64,000 nucleotides of DNA, taken from the NCBI GenBank assembly GCA_040274725.1, contig JBEMAQ010000004.1, positions 1 through 64,000 on the forward strand, written 5' to 3'. Below, one piece after another: positions 7,455-15,499 of the stretch. Origin of the DNA: Solibacillus sp040274725. GTDB lineage: Bacteria; Bacillota; Bacilli; Bacillales_A; Planococcaceae. Below the pieces are notes generated by a model that ran no database searches, was not told where the DNA came from, and saw nothing but the letters and a program-made list of their open reading frames with translations. How positions within the stretch are numbered: the stretch's first letter is position 1; each line of letters opens with the position of its first letter. The translations under genes and the position numbers were made by a program.

Positions 7455-8846
7455 TTACTTTGGATTGATCGTGACCGTCTTCATGATTGTAAAAAACTCC
7501 TTAGCCGCTTGTCCTTGCTCGCGAGCACCTGTGCTTGAATTTTTTACACCGCCAAATGGTGCTTGAGGCTCTGCTCCACCTGTCTCGTCATTTACTTGTA
7601 CTAGCCCTACTTCACTACGATTAATAAAATCAAATGCCTTTTGAATATTCGTCGTATAAATCGAGGCGCTTAGTCCAAACTCTGAGTCATTCGATAATTG
7701 AATTGCTTCCTCGTAATCTTTTACTTTCACGACCGCTAGTACCGGGCCAAAAACTTCTTCGCGTGCAATCGCCATCTCATGCGTCACATTCGTAAAAATC
7801 GTCGGATCAATATAGTACCCTTCTGCTTGATCCTTTGTTGGACCGCCTCCGAATACAAGTTCAGCCCCTTCAGATTTTGCCTTTTCAATGGCTGTTAAAA
7901 TCGAATCATATTGCCCTTTTGATGCAACAGGACCCATTGTCTTACCTACTTCAATTTTCTTTGCCTCTGTCACGAGCTGTGCTAATGCTTCTTCATAAAT
8001 TGCTTCTTCGATGTACACACGACTAGTAGCCGTACAGCGTTGGCCTGTTTGCTTCATCGCACCTTCAATTGTCAATTTAGTTGCTAACTGTAAATCAGCG
8101 TCAGCTAAAATGATCGCCGCATTTTTCCCGCCTAATTCTAATTGAATTTTCTTATGCGTAGGTCCGGCTGTATTTAAGATACTTTGCCCTACAGCATTTG
8201 ATCCAGTAAACGTAACCGCCTTTACTTCAGGCGCCTCTAATAATACTTGTCCTACCTTTGGGCCACGTCCTTGTACTACGTTTAGAACATTTTTTGGCAT
8301 GCCTGCTTGTTCAAACAGCTCCCCAAGAAGCTTCCCAGTTAAAGCCGTTTCAATTGAAGGCTTCCAAACTACGGTATTACCATACACTAACGCCGGTGCA
8401 ATTTTCCAAAGTGGGATTGCGACAGGGAAATTCCATGGTGTAATCGCTGCAACAACGCCTAATGGGACACGCTTTGTATACAGAATTTTTGATTCATTAG
8501 CAGATGGCAATACTTCACCTGTTGCACGCATACCTTCTTGAGCGAAATAGCGTAAAATAGAGGCCCCGCGCTTCACCTCACCGATCATTTCATTTTTTGT
8601 TTTGCCCATTTCACGGGAAGCTATATCAGATACTTTATCTATTTCTTGTTCAAGTAAGTCGGCCATCACGCGTAAAAGTTCGCCACGCGCTACAGATGAT
8701 GTATTTTTCCATCCTTCAAATGCTTCTTGAGCGGCCGCAACGACTGCCTTCGTTTCATCTAGTGTTAAAAGTTCTACTTGCCCGATACATTCAGATGGCT
8801 TTGCTGGATTAAATTGTTCTCGAATTTCTCTAGTAATCGTCGTCAT
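7455..8846 (-). CDS. NAD(P)-dependent aldehyde dehydrogenase
   Basis: An ALDH-superfamily enzyme (463 residues) of the succinate-semialdehyde/oxovalerate dehydrogenase type. The cofactor and proton-relay motif ELGGKNAAI and the catalytic cysteine in TGQRCTATSRVY are present. PWNFPVAIPLWK near the N-terminal third is the conserved oxyanion asparagine region. It is the third gene of an aminotransferase - alanine dehydrogenase - ALDH unit on the minus strand (12-base gap to ald). The likely role is to oxidise the semialdehyde produced by the aminotransferase. The semialdehyde could come from GABA, beta-alanine or a diamine. A GABA-type substrate is only an inference from the nearby amino-acid permease. 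Confidence 0.88.
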   Translation of the reverse strand: MTTITREIREQFNPAKPSECIGQVELLTLDETKAVVAAAQEAFEGWKNTSSVARGELLRVMADLLEQEIDKVSDIASREMGKTKNEMIGEVKRGASILRYFAQEGMRATGEVLPSANESKILYTKRVPLGVVAAITPWNFPVAIPLWKIAPALVYGNTVVWKPSIETALTGKLLGELFEQAGMPKNVLNVVQGRGPKVGQVLLEAPEVKAVTFTGSNAVGQSILNTAGPTHKKIQLELGGKNAAIILADADLQLATKLTIEGAMKQTGQRCTATSRVYIEEAIYEEALAQLVTEAKKIEVGKTMGPVASKGQYDSILTAIEKAKSEGAELVFGGGPTKDQAEGYYIDPTIFTNVTHEMAIAREEVFGPVLAVVKVKDYEEAIQLSNDSEFGLSASIYTTNIQKAFDFINRSEVGLVQVNDETGGAEPQAPFGGVKNSSTGAREQGQAAKEFFTIMKTVTINPK

Positions 8847-8858
8847 AAAAACTCCTCC

Positions 8859-9986
8859 TTAAATTAACACCGTTTGTAGCACATTATTTAATGGCGTGTA
8901 CGGAATATTATGGGCATTTGCTACTGCTTCATAAGTAATTTTCCCTTTTACGGTATTCATACCTTTCGCTAATGCTAGGTTTTCAAACACTGCCTTTTCA
9001 TAGCCTTTATTCGCAATTTGTAACGCATATGGTAACGTTACATTCGTTAACGCGATAGTGGATGTTCTAGCTACAGCTCCTGGAATATTGGCTACTGCAT
9101 AATGTAATACCCCGTGCTTTTCATAAACTGGGTCACTGTGTGTCGTTATGCGGTCAATGGTTTCAATCGAGCCACCTTGATCAATCGCAACATCGATAAT
9201 AACAGAACCTTTTTGCATGTCCTCTACCATACTTTCCGTCACTAAACGCGGTGCACGTGCTCCTGGAATCAGAACGGCCCCGATTAATAAGTCAGCTGTC
9301 TTAATTTCCTCTGCAATGTTAAATACATTGGACATACGCGTTTTTAAACGACCCGCAAACTGATCATCTAATTGACGTAAACGGTCCACATTCGTATCTA
9401 AAATGGTTACATCTGCACCTGCGCCAACAGCCATTTTTGCTGCATTCGTTCCTACAATACCTCCACCAATAATGACTACTTTCGCTGGTGATACACCTGG
9501 GACACCCCCAAGTAACACGCCTTTTCCACCTTCATGCTTCTCTAAAAAATGTGCGCCCAGCTGAACAGCCATTCGCCCTGCCACTTCACTCATTGGCGTT
9601 AATAATGGCAATGCCCCATTCGGCAGCTGAATCGTCTCATAGGCAATCGCTACCACTTCTTTTTCAATGAGCTGCTTCGTTAACGCAGGTTCAGGTGCTA
9701 AATGTAAATACGTAAACAAAATTAAGTCTTTCTTAAAAAATGTAAATTCCTGTGGTAAAGGTTCTTTCACTTTAATTACCATGTCCACATCCCATACCTC
9801 TTCGGGCGTAGTGACAATTTTTGCCCCTACTTCTGTATAGGCTTCGTTTGTAAATCCACTACCTAAGCCAGCATTTGTTTCTACTTTTACTTCGTGACCA
9901 TTTTTCAGTAGCTCAAAAACGCCACCTGGTGTCATACCAACACGATTTTCATTATTTTTTATTTCCTTTGGAATGCCAATAATCAT
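8859..9986 (-). CDS. ald: Alanine dehydrogenase
   Basis: Oxidatively deaminates L-alanine to pyruvate and ammonia with NAD. The 375-residue length is standard. N-terminal IPKEIKNNENRVGMTP, the catalytic-histidine segment FTYLHLAPEP, and the Rossmann loop VVIIGGGIVGTNAA identify it. It sits 3 bases after the aminotransferase gene. Together they form a cycle: the aminotransferase passes the amino group to pyruvate, making alanine, and Ald regenerates pyruvate and releases ammonium. This pairing is seen with omega-amino-acid:pyruvate aminotransferases. Confidence 0.95.
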   Translation of the reverse strand: MIIGIPKEIKNNENRVGMTPGGVFELLKNGHEVKVETNAGLGSGFTNEAYTEVGAKIVTTPEEVWDVDMVIKVKEPLPQEFTFFKKDLILFTYLHLAPEPALTKQLIEKEVVAIAYETIQLPNGALPLLTPMSEVAGRMAVQLGAHFLEKHEGGKGVLLGGVPGVSPAKVVIIGGGIVGTNAAKMAVGAGADVTILDTNVDRLRQLDDQFAGRLKTRMSNVFNIAEEIKTADLLIGAVLIPGARAPRLVTESMVEDMQKGSVIIDVAIDQGGSIETIDRITTHSDPVYEKHGVLHYAVANIPGAVARTSTIALTNVTLPYALQIANKGYEKAVFENLALAKGMNTVKGKITYEAVANAHNIPYTPLNNVLQTVLI

Positions 9987-9989
9987 TGT

Positions 9990-11321
9990 TCAACCTTCTT
10001 TCTCTACAATTGTTTTACGTACATGGTCAAATGTCTCATCTAAAATACGTAACATTTCATTCAACTCTGCTTTAGATAAAATGAGGGGTGGTGAGAAAAC
10101 GATCGTATCTTGGTCATACGTAACCGTTCGCAAGATTAAGCCTCTTTTCATCGTTTCTTGCACGAAAATTGGACTAAGTAATGTCTTAAAAAGCTCACCT
10201 GTCTCACGGCTTTTTACTAATTCAATGGCGCCAAGTAATCCAATCGTACGAACGCGACCGATAAAGCTATATTTTTCTTGAAGCGCTCTAAAGCCCTCTA
10301 ACATCGCTTCACCCATTTTTTCCGCGTTTTCAACTAGCTGTTCACGCTCAATAATTTCAATATTTTTCAGCCCAATTTGGCAGGCTAATGCATGTCCACT
10401 GTACGTATAACCGTGCATCAACGTACCCTTTGATAGCTCACAAAAATCTTGATGGATTTTTTCTGAAATTGCTACGCCACCTAATTGCGCATAACCGCTC
10501 GATACACCTTTCGCAAACGACATCATATCAGGTACTACGCCGTAATGCTCCATCCCAAAAAATTTACCTGTACGGCCAAATCCTGTAATGACTTCATCTG
10601 CAATAAATAAAATACCGTACTCATCACAAATTTCACGCACTTCTTTAAAGTAATTGCCTTCCGCGATATTTACGCCTCCTGCACCTTGTACAGGCTCTGC
10701 AACAAATGCAGCAATCTTTTCGGGACCTAGCTTTTTAATCGTTTCACGGAAATTACGCGCGGATTGATTGTCTACATAATGAAAATCAGGTGCATGTGAA
10801 TTTGTAAAGTCACGGAATGCTTTCAAACCTGTAGCATTTGTTGCCCCCATCGCTACCCCGTGATATGACTGTGTACGTGAAATAATTTTTTGACGCGCTG
10901 GCTGGCCCTTGAGTAGCCAATAATGACGGGCTAATTTAATCGCTGTATCATTCGATTCCGAACCGCCTGATGTGAAAAATACCGTATTCAGATCTCCAGG
11001 CGTTAAGGAAGCAATTTTTGCAGCTAAACGAATTGCGGGTTCATTACTAAATGTTCCAAAACATGAGCTAAAGGCTAACGTAGCCATTTGCTCTTTTGCG
11101 ACTTCAGCAATTTCTTCACGACCATGCCCTACATTGACATTCCATAAGGAAGACATGCCATCAATGTATGTATTCCCCTCCATATCTTTCAAATAAATAC
11201 CGCTTCCTTCTGTAAAAATAACCGCAGGACCTTGAGATTGTTGTTGTTCGATGGACGATGTTGGATGAAGAAAATGTTTCTGATCCAATGCTTTCAATTC
11301 TTCCTTTAGTTGAATTGCCAT
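9990..11321 (-). CDS. Class-III PLP aminotransferase, omega-amino acid:pyruvate type
   Basis: Predicted to move the terminal amino group of an omega-amino acid, taurine-like compound or diamine onto pyruvate. It has 443 residues from the ATG at 11321, which has GAGG 9 bases upstream (an upstream TTG at 11330 is less likely). Family motifs are DMEGNTYIDGMSSLWNVNVGH, the cofactor loop TSGGSESNDTAIK, FIADEVITGFGRTGK with the PLP-stacking aspartate, and MMSFAKGVSSGYAQLG with the Schiff-base lysine. It heads an operon with ald and an aldehyde dehydrogenase behind a sigma-54 promoter. No sulfoacetaldehyde acetyltransferase is nearby, which argues against a taurine pathway. Confidence 0.87.
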   Translation of the reverse strand: MAIQLKEELKALDQKHFLHPTSSIEQQQSQGPAVIFTEGSGIYLKDMEGNTYIDGMSSLWNVNVGHGREEIAEVAKEQMATLAFSSCFGTFSNEPAIRLAAKIASLTPGDLNTVFFTSGGSESNDTAIKLARHYWLLKGQPARQKIISRTQSYHGVAMGATNATGLKAFRDFTNSHAPDFHYVDNQSARNFRETIKKLGPEKIAAFVAEPVQGAGGVNIAEGNYFKEVREICDEYGILFIADEVITGFGRTGKFFGMEHYGVVPDMMSFAKGVSSGYAQLGGVAISEKIHQDFCELSKGTLMHGYTYSGHALACQIGLKNIEIIEREQLVENAEKMGEAMLEGFRALQEKYSFIGRVRTIGLLGAIELVKSRETGELFKTLLSPIFVQETMKRGLILRTVTYDQDTIVFSPPLILSKAELNEMLRILDETFDHVRKTIVEKEG

Positions 11322-11364
11322 AAATATCAACCTCGTTTCTCTTAAGTTTCATACACTTATATAC

Positions 11365-11381
11365 TAGCAATTCCCATGCCA
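11365..11381 (-). promoter_or_regulatory. Sigma-54 (SigL) -24/-12 promoter of the aminotransferase operon
   Basis: The minus strand reads TGGCATGGGAATTGCTA. The GG and GC dinucleotides have the invariant 10-base separation of sigma-54 promoters. It lies about 45 bases upstream of the aminotransferase start, and an enhancer-binding activator gene is next door. Confidence 0.88.
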
Positions 11382-11436
11382 ATCCCTTTTCTTCTGTGGA
11401 TTTCCTTAGAAATTTAGACTTTCCTATAAAAAAATA

Positions 11437-11459
11437 GGCATTTTCCTGTTGAAAATGCC
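11437..11459 (-). terminator. Terminator of the sigma-54 activator gene
   Basis: A perfect 9-bp stem GGCATTTTC/GAAAATGCC with a 5-base loop. On the minus strand it is followed by TATTTTTTTATA. It lies between the activator gene and the downstream sigma-54 promoter. Confidence 0.8.
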
Positions 11460-11518
11460 CATCTTGCTTTCTATTTTATTTTTGAAGCTCCATATAAACG
11501 GCTTTTATTGCGAATCAT

Positions 11519-11536
11519 TGATGTATTTTTTCATCA
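11519..11536. promoter_or_regulatory. Candidate upstream activating site 1 for the sigma-54 activator
   Basis: Dyad TGATGTATTTTTTCATCA. It is centred about 154 bases upstream of the aminotransferase -24/-12 promoter, a typical enhancer distance. It shares its TGATG-N8-CATCA form with two other sites in this region. Confidence 0.6.
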
Positions 11537-11599
11537 GAAATGCAAGTTGAAACGAGAAAATATTGCTTTTTCGCCAATTGTCATGCATAAATTCAATAA

Positions 11600-11617
11600 T
11601 GATGTAAAATTACATCA
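11600..11617. promoter_or_regulatory. Candidate upstream activating site 2 for the sigma-54 activator
   Basis: Dyad TGATGTAAAATTACATCA with 8-base perfect arms. It overlaps the stop codon of the activator gene and lies 81 bases beyond site 1, about 235 bases from the aminotransferase promoter. Confidence 0.62.
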
Positions 11618-13264
11618 AGAATCTTCGTATGATACATTTCGTGTTAATTGGTATTTTTGGATTTTTCGTACTAACGTAGATTGATCGCATCCGAGTGATT
11701 TGGCTGCTTGTCGAATACTCGGATGAGTACTCAACGCTTGCTTAATTAACTGCTTTTCGAATGCTGCGATTTGTTCCTTTAATGTGCCGCTAACCATTGG
11801 TGGCGTTAGCTGTTCGGGTACACTTTTTTTATGTTCTCTACTTTCTAGCTGGCGAACAACTGTGAGATTGCCATCTAGTTCTTGTTGAATCGTATTTACA
11901 GTTATTTCTGGTTGTGTTGCTAATAAGCAAATGCGTTCTACCATATTTTTGAGTTGTCGGACGTTTCCTGGCCAATCATACGTCTCTAATAACCTTAGTG
12001 CCGCTGTTTCAATTGTCCGATGAATCCCGTATTTCCCTTCAATTAATGACAAAAAATAATTGACCATCGGCACAATATCCTCTTGCCTCTCTCTAAGTGG
12101 TGGAATTTCAATGGGGATAATATTTAATCGGTAGTATAAATCTTCTCGGAAACGACCTTGCCTTACCATCTCTGCTAAGTTTCGATTTGTCGCTGCAATA
12201 ATCCGCACATCAATGGGAATCGGCTTTCCACTACCAATACGTTGTACTTCTGATTCTTGAAGCACACGCAATAATTTTGCCTGCAGCAACAAGGGCATTT
12301 CACCAATCTCATCTAAAAATACCGTGCCTCCCGATGCAATTTCAAACAACCCGGCTTTTCCGCCTTTGACTGCTCCAGTAAAGGTGCCTGCTTCATAACC
12401 GAAAAGCTCGGATTCTAATAAGGTTTCAGGAATGGCACTACAGTTAATTGTTAATATTTGTTTGTCACTACGTCTACTATGTGCGTGAATGAGTTTTGTC
12501 ATCTCCTCTTTCCCAACGCCCGATTCACCCGTGATTAATACCGTTGAATCTACTTCCGCTACTCGTACGGCACGCTTGACCACTTGCATCATAGCAGGTG
12601 ACATAGTAATGATATTTTTTAGACTAAATTCTTTATTATGTAATTCTTGTAACTTATTTTTAAAATTTTCATTTAGTACTTCTAATTTCTCTACTTCTTT
12701 TTCTAAGTGTTTTAAACTGGTCATATCACGAGTGATTGCTACTACATATTGTAAAACGCCCTCTTCATCAAGAATCGGCTTCCCCGTAACTAAAAGGCAT
12801 TTTCCGTTCATGAATGTTTGCAAAATCGTTACTTTTTCTTGCGATTCAATTACTTTCATTGAGATCGAATCACTCATTAATCCGTCTGTAATAACATCCT
12901 TCGCATATCTTCCCATTAAATTTATACCCACAATTTCAATGTCATTATCATTTTGAAATAATATTTTACCGTTGCGATCACAAATCGTAATGCCATCTGA
13001 AATGGAATTTAATACTTTCGTTGATAGTGGGTTCATAAAATCCATATCGCTAAACTGCTTTAATGGTCGTACATTAAACAATGTGCCTTGCGACGTGTCA
13101 AATACACGAACCAAATAATCATCTACCTCAAAAAACGCTTTTCCCTTCCGCTCATAATTCACTATTTTTTCAAGGAGCTCTAGTTGGATATCACTTTTAA
13201 CAATGACTGCTTGATCTTTCACAATAAAGAAATGTTCCTCTTGTTCAAGTCCTATGAACGCCAT
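11615..13264 (-). CDS. Sigma-54-dependent transcriptional activator with PAS domain
   Basis: A bacterial enhancer-binding protein, 549 residues. The order is an N-terminal segment of unclear fold (1-75), a PAS sensor (about 80-185), a short coiled coil (185-212), an AAA+ domain (about 218-450) and a Fis-type helix-turn-helix (about 505-540). The AAA+ domain has Walker A GESGVGKE at 246-253, the sigma-54-contacting loop as GTFTGA at 293-298 instead of the usual GAFTGA, and Walker B GGTVFLDEIGE at 312-322. It lies between two units with sigma-54 promoters, the aminotransferase operon and the permease, and probably drives both in response to their substrate. It resembles the RocR/BkdR/AcoR style of Bacillus regulation, but the ligand is unknown. 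Confidence 0.93.
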   Translation of the reverse strand: MAFIGLEQEEHFFIVKDQAVIVKSDIQLELLEKIVNYERKGKAFFEVDDYLVRVFDTSQGTLFNVRPLKQFSDMDFMNPLSTKVLNSISDGITICDRNGKILFQNDNDIEIVGINLMGRYAKDVITDGLMSDSISMKVIESQEKVTILQTFMNGKCLLVTGKPILDEEGVLQYVVAITRDMTSLKHLEKEVEKLEVLNENFKNKLQELHNKEFSLKNIITMSPAMMQVVKRAVRVAEVDSTVLITGESGVGKEEMTKLIHAHSRRSDKQILTINCSAIPETLLESELFGYEAGTFTGAVKGGKAGLFEIASGGTVFLDEIGEMPLLLQAKLLRVLQESEVQRIGSGKPIPIDVRIIAATNRNLAEMVRQGRFREDLYYRLNIIPIEIPPLRERQEDIVPMVNYFLSLIEGKYGIHRTIETAALRLLETYDWPGNVRQLKNMVERICLLATQPEITVNTIQQELDGNLTVVRQLESREHKKSVPEQLTPPMVSGTLKEQIAAFEKQLIKQALSTHPSIRQAAKSLGCDQSTLVRKIQKYQLTRNVSYEDS

Positions 13265-13287
13265 CTAAATCCCTCCCTTTCTAATCT

Positions 13288-13390
13288 CAAGCGCTGGAAG
13301 CCCGGAGCAAAAGTGTGCTCTTTACTTTCACGCAAAGGACCCGTGCGACCTCGAGCGTGCAGCGCGGTTGCCTAGACATATAAGCGCCAA
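13288..13390. repeat. GC-rich intergenic element, possible dispersed repeat copy
   Basis: Between the activator and permease genes a block of about 100 bases is clearly richer in GC than other intergenic DNA here. It begins near AAGCGCTGGAAGCCCGG and ends near ATATAAGCGCC, with short complementary ends (GCGCT/AGCGC) and no credible reading frame. It looks like a small non-coding repeat of the kind scattered in bacillus genomes. I see only one copy in this window, so its repetitive nature is an inference. Confidence 0.35.
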
Positions 13391-13419
13391 ATTTTATACT
13401 TTCTCATCCATTAAAATTC

Positions 13420-13455
13420 AAATGCCCTTAGATAGCCTGCTATCTAAGGGCATTT
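13420..13455. terminator. Terminator of the permease gene
   Basis: A perfect 16-bp stem AAATGCCCTTAGATAG with a 4-base loop, immediately downstream of the permease stop codon. The T-tract on the minus side is modest (TGAATTTTAA). Confidence 0.82.
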
Positions 13456-13459
13456 CTCT

Positions 13460-14887
13460 TTAGTTAATATTCTCTTCCGTCACCAGTTTTTCCTCTATTT
13501 GTGTATCAGTTTTCACTGAAAATTTACGTAGGATAAAGAATAGCACAACCGCGCCTACCACTACGAATGTACTTAAATAGAACTGTATGCGTAACGATGC
13601 AATTAACGCTTGGCAGAAATAAACAATCGTTAAAACAGCGATCGTTATATACGATAAATACGGGAACATCCACATTCTAATCGCTAATTTATCGCTAGAA
13701 ACTTGATCATAATAACGTCGGAAGCGAATTTGTGAGATTGCGATAAAAATGTACACAGCAATCATTAAGCCGCCCACACAGTTCCCTAAGAAGTAGAAGA
13801 TAACCTCTGGAGAAATAAAGTATAACATCGCACAAATATATGCTACAACTGTACTTCCAATAATGGCCGAAACCGGTGCACCACGGCGATTTTTAATTTG
13901 CGAGAAAATTTTCGGTGCATCGCCTTGGCGTGACATTTCTAAGAGCATACGTGAACTCGTATAAAGTGCCGAATTTAACACCGAGATTAATGAAATAAAA
14001 ATAACAACTTGAATAATCTGTGCAGCAATAGGTAGTCCCGCCATCGTCAAAATGTTTGCATATGGCGCCGCTAACATTTCTGCATCATTCCACGGTACAA
14101 TCATGATCATAATCGCTACGGATCCAACAAAGAATAAACCTAATCGGAATACAACATTGCGAATCGCGCGAACAATATTTTTTGCTGGATTTTCGGACTC
14201 CGCAGCGGCGATGGCTGCAACCTCCGCGCCACAAATAGAAAAGATTACAAATACGATTGCAGTGAAAATCGGTACAATACCATGTGGCGCAAATCCACCA
14301 AACTCCGTTAAAATACCAAACCCTTTTGGTTCATAGTTTGGCCAAATACCCAAAATCATTGCTACACCAATAACTAAAAATACGATAATGGCCGTAACCT
14401 TAATAAATGAGAGCCAGTATTCAAACTCGCCGAATGACTTTACAGAATAAACATTAACGATGGTCACTAATACCGTGATCCCTACGCCACCAGCCCACAC
14501 AGGAATGAATGGAAACCAATTATGTAACATTCCGCCAATAAGCGCCGCTTCCAAACCTACAATAAACACCCAGCTTGCCCAGTACAGCCAGCCTACTGTA
14601 AAACCTGCCCATGGACCAATGTACTTTCCTGCGTATGAAGCAAATGAACCTAGCTCTGCAGAACTACCAGACTTTTCTCCTAAAGCCATTTCTCCTGATG
14701 CCATTTCCCCAACCATTTGCATGATTAACACAATGAGTAAACACGCAATCGCGTAAGATACAACGGCTGCTGGACCGGTACTCAAAATATTTTTCCCTGT
14801 ACCTACGAATAGCCCTGTACCAATTACCCCACCAATTGAAATCATCGTAATGTGACGCGTCCCTAGTGATTTTTGCAAAGTTCCCAT
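13460..14887 (-). CDS. Amino acid permease, GabP/AAT family
   Basis: An integral membrane amino acid:proton symporter of the APC superfamily with 475 residues and 12 predicted membrane segments. The N-terminus has the family pattern of a basic cytoplasmic tail, then GGVIGTGLFVGTGKNI (first transmembrane unwound loop). FSICGAEVAAIAAAESENP corresponds to the conserved TM6 region of AAT transporters. It has its own sigma-54 promoter and an enhancer-like site matching those of the aminotransferase operon. It therefore probably imports the amino acid that the aminotransferase and dehydrogenases degrade. GABA or another omega-amino acid is plausible but not proven. Confidence 0.88.
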   Translation of the reverse strand: MGTLQKSLGTRHITMISIGGVIGTGLFVGTGKNILSTGPAAVVSYAIACLLIVLIMQMVGEMASGEMALGEKSGSSAELGSFASYAGKYIGPWAGFTVGWLYWASWVFIVGLEAALIGGMLHNWFPFIPVWAGGVGITVLVTIVNVYSVKSFGEFEYWLSFIKVTAIIVFLVIGVAMILGIWPNYEPKGFGILTEFGGFAPHGIVPIFTAIVFVIFSICGAEVAAIAAAESENPAKNIVRAIRNVVFRLGLFFVGSVAIMIMIVPWNDAEMLAAPYANILTMAGLPIAAQIIQVVIFISLISVLNSALYTSSRMLLEMSRQGDAPKIFSQIKNRRGAPVSAIIGSTVVAYICAMLYFISPEVIFYFLGNCVGGLMIAVYIFIAISQIRFRRYYDQVSSDKLAIRMWMFPYLSYITIAVLTIVYFCQALIASLRIQFYLSTFVVVGAVVLFFILRKFSVKTDTQIEEKLVTEENIN

Positions 14888-14964
14888 TAGACCACTCTCC
14901 TTCGTGTTTTATTATTTAGACATTTATGAACTCCTTTCTGTTAATTTAACTCCTACTATTTACC

Positions 14965-14981
14965 ATGCAATTTCCATGCCA
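14965..14981 (-). promoter_or_regulatory. Sigma-54 -24/-12 promoter of the permease
   Basis: The minus strand reads TGGCATGGAAATTGCAT, a near-ideal sigma-54 promoter with correct GG-GC spacing, about 78 bases upstream of the permease start. Confidence 0.9.
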
Positions 14982-15132
14982 AAAACGTTCCTTGACCAAA
15001 ATAAAGGGAAATTAACAGCCAACTAGTTGAATTCCTTTTTTTAAGTGAGTAGCTGTCTACATCTATCGATAAAAATAGAATAGTATGTGACGTGCTAAAT
15101 GGATCTTTTACTACTTCAAACGGCTAATTCAA

Positions 15133-15150
15133 CGATGCAAAATTTCATCA
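15133..15150. promoter_or_regulatory. Candidate upstream activating site for the permease promoter
   Basis: CGATGCAAAATTTCATCA differs in three positions from TGATGTAAAATTACATCA near the aminotransferase operon. It is centred about 168 bases upstream of the permease -24/-12 element. An adjacent TTCATCATTT/AAATGATGAA inverted repeat (15144-15179) extends the dyad region. Confidence 0.55.
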
Positions 15151-15185
15151 TTTTTCGTATTTTTGCAATAAATGATGAATTTTTG

Positions 15186-15290
15186 TAGTTGAACGAACAG
15201 ATAATCTTCAATTCCTTTTTCTACTTCGCCACTGTCCATCTTAAAACTTGAATTTCCTCTGTACATAAGACATTGGAATTCGTTCAACTA
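15186..15290. repeat. Spaced 12-base inverted repeat in the divergent intergenic region
   Basis: TAGTTGAACGAA at 15186-15197 is exactly repeated in inverse orientation at 15279-15290. A related TAGTTGAATTCC lies near 15025. The copies lie between the divergent permease and acyl-CoA dehydrogenase promoters and may be regulator sites. There are no coding genes here. Confidence 0.4.
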
Positions 15291-15414
15291 AAATGACCCC
15301 TACCCTTCCCTCCCAACACACATCTTTTTACTTTATTCTACTTAATACTAACATTTTCTATAAAATACACGAAATTAATAAATAACTAAATTTTAATATT
15401 ATTCTAAAAAATGT

Positions 15415-15443
15415 TTGACTGGTAATGAATTGGATTATAGAAT
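15415..15443 (+). promoter_or_regulatory. SigA-type promoter of the acyl-CoA operon
   Basis: TTGACT, a 17-base spacer and TAGAAT, about 57 bases upstream of the first gene. Confidence 0.65.
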
Positions 15444-15449
15444 ACACGT

Positions 15450-15465
15450 ATAAGATAACACTTAT
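15450..15465 (+). promoter_or_regulatory. Candidate operator overlapping the transcription start
   Basis: The short dyad ATAAGATAACACTTAT lies just downstream of the -10 box. It is a plausible binding site for the IclR-family regulator encoded at the end of the cluster, but the assignment is a guess from position. Confidence 0.35.
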
Positions 15466-15499
15466 TATAATGCGGTAAAATAAAAGGGGGATTTCTATT

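Noticed and set aside
9990..11321. Taurine:pyruvate aminotransferase
   Set aside because: The alanine dehydrogenase partner fits, but there is no sulfoacetaldehyde acetyltransferase and an aldehyde dehydrogenase is present instead.
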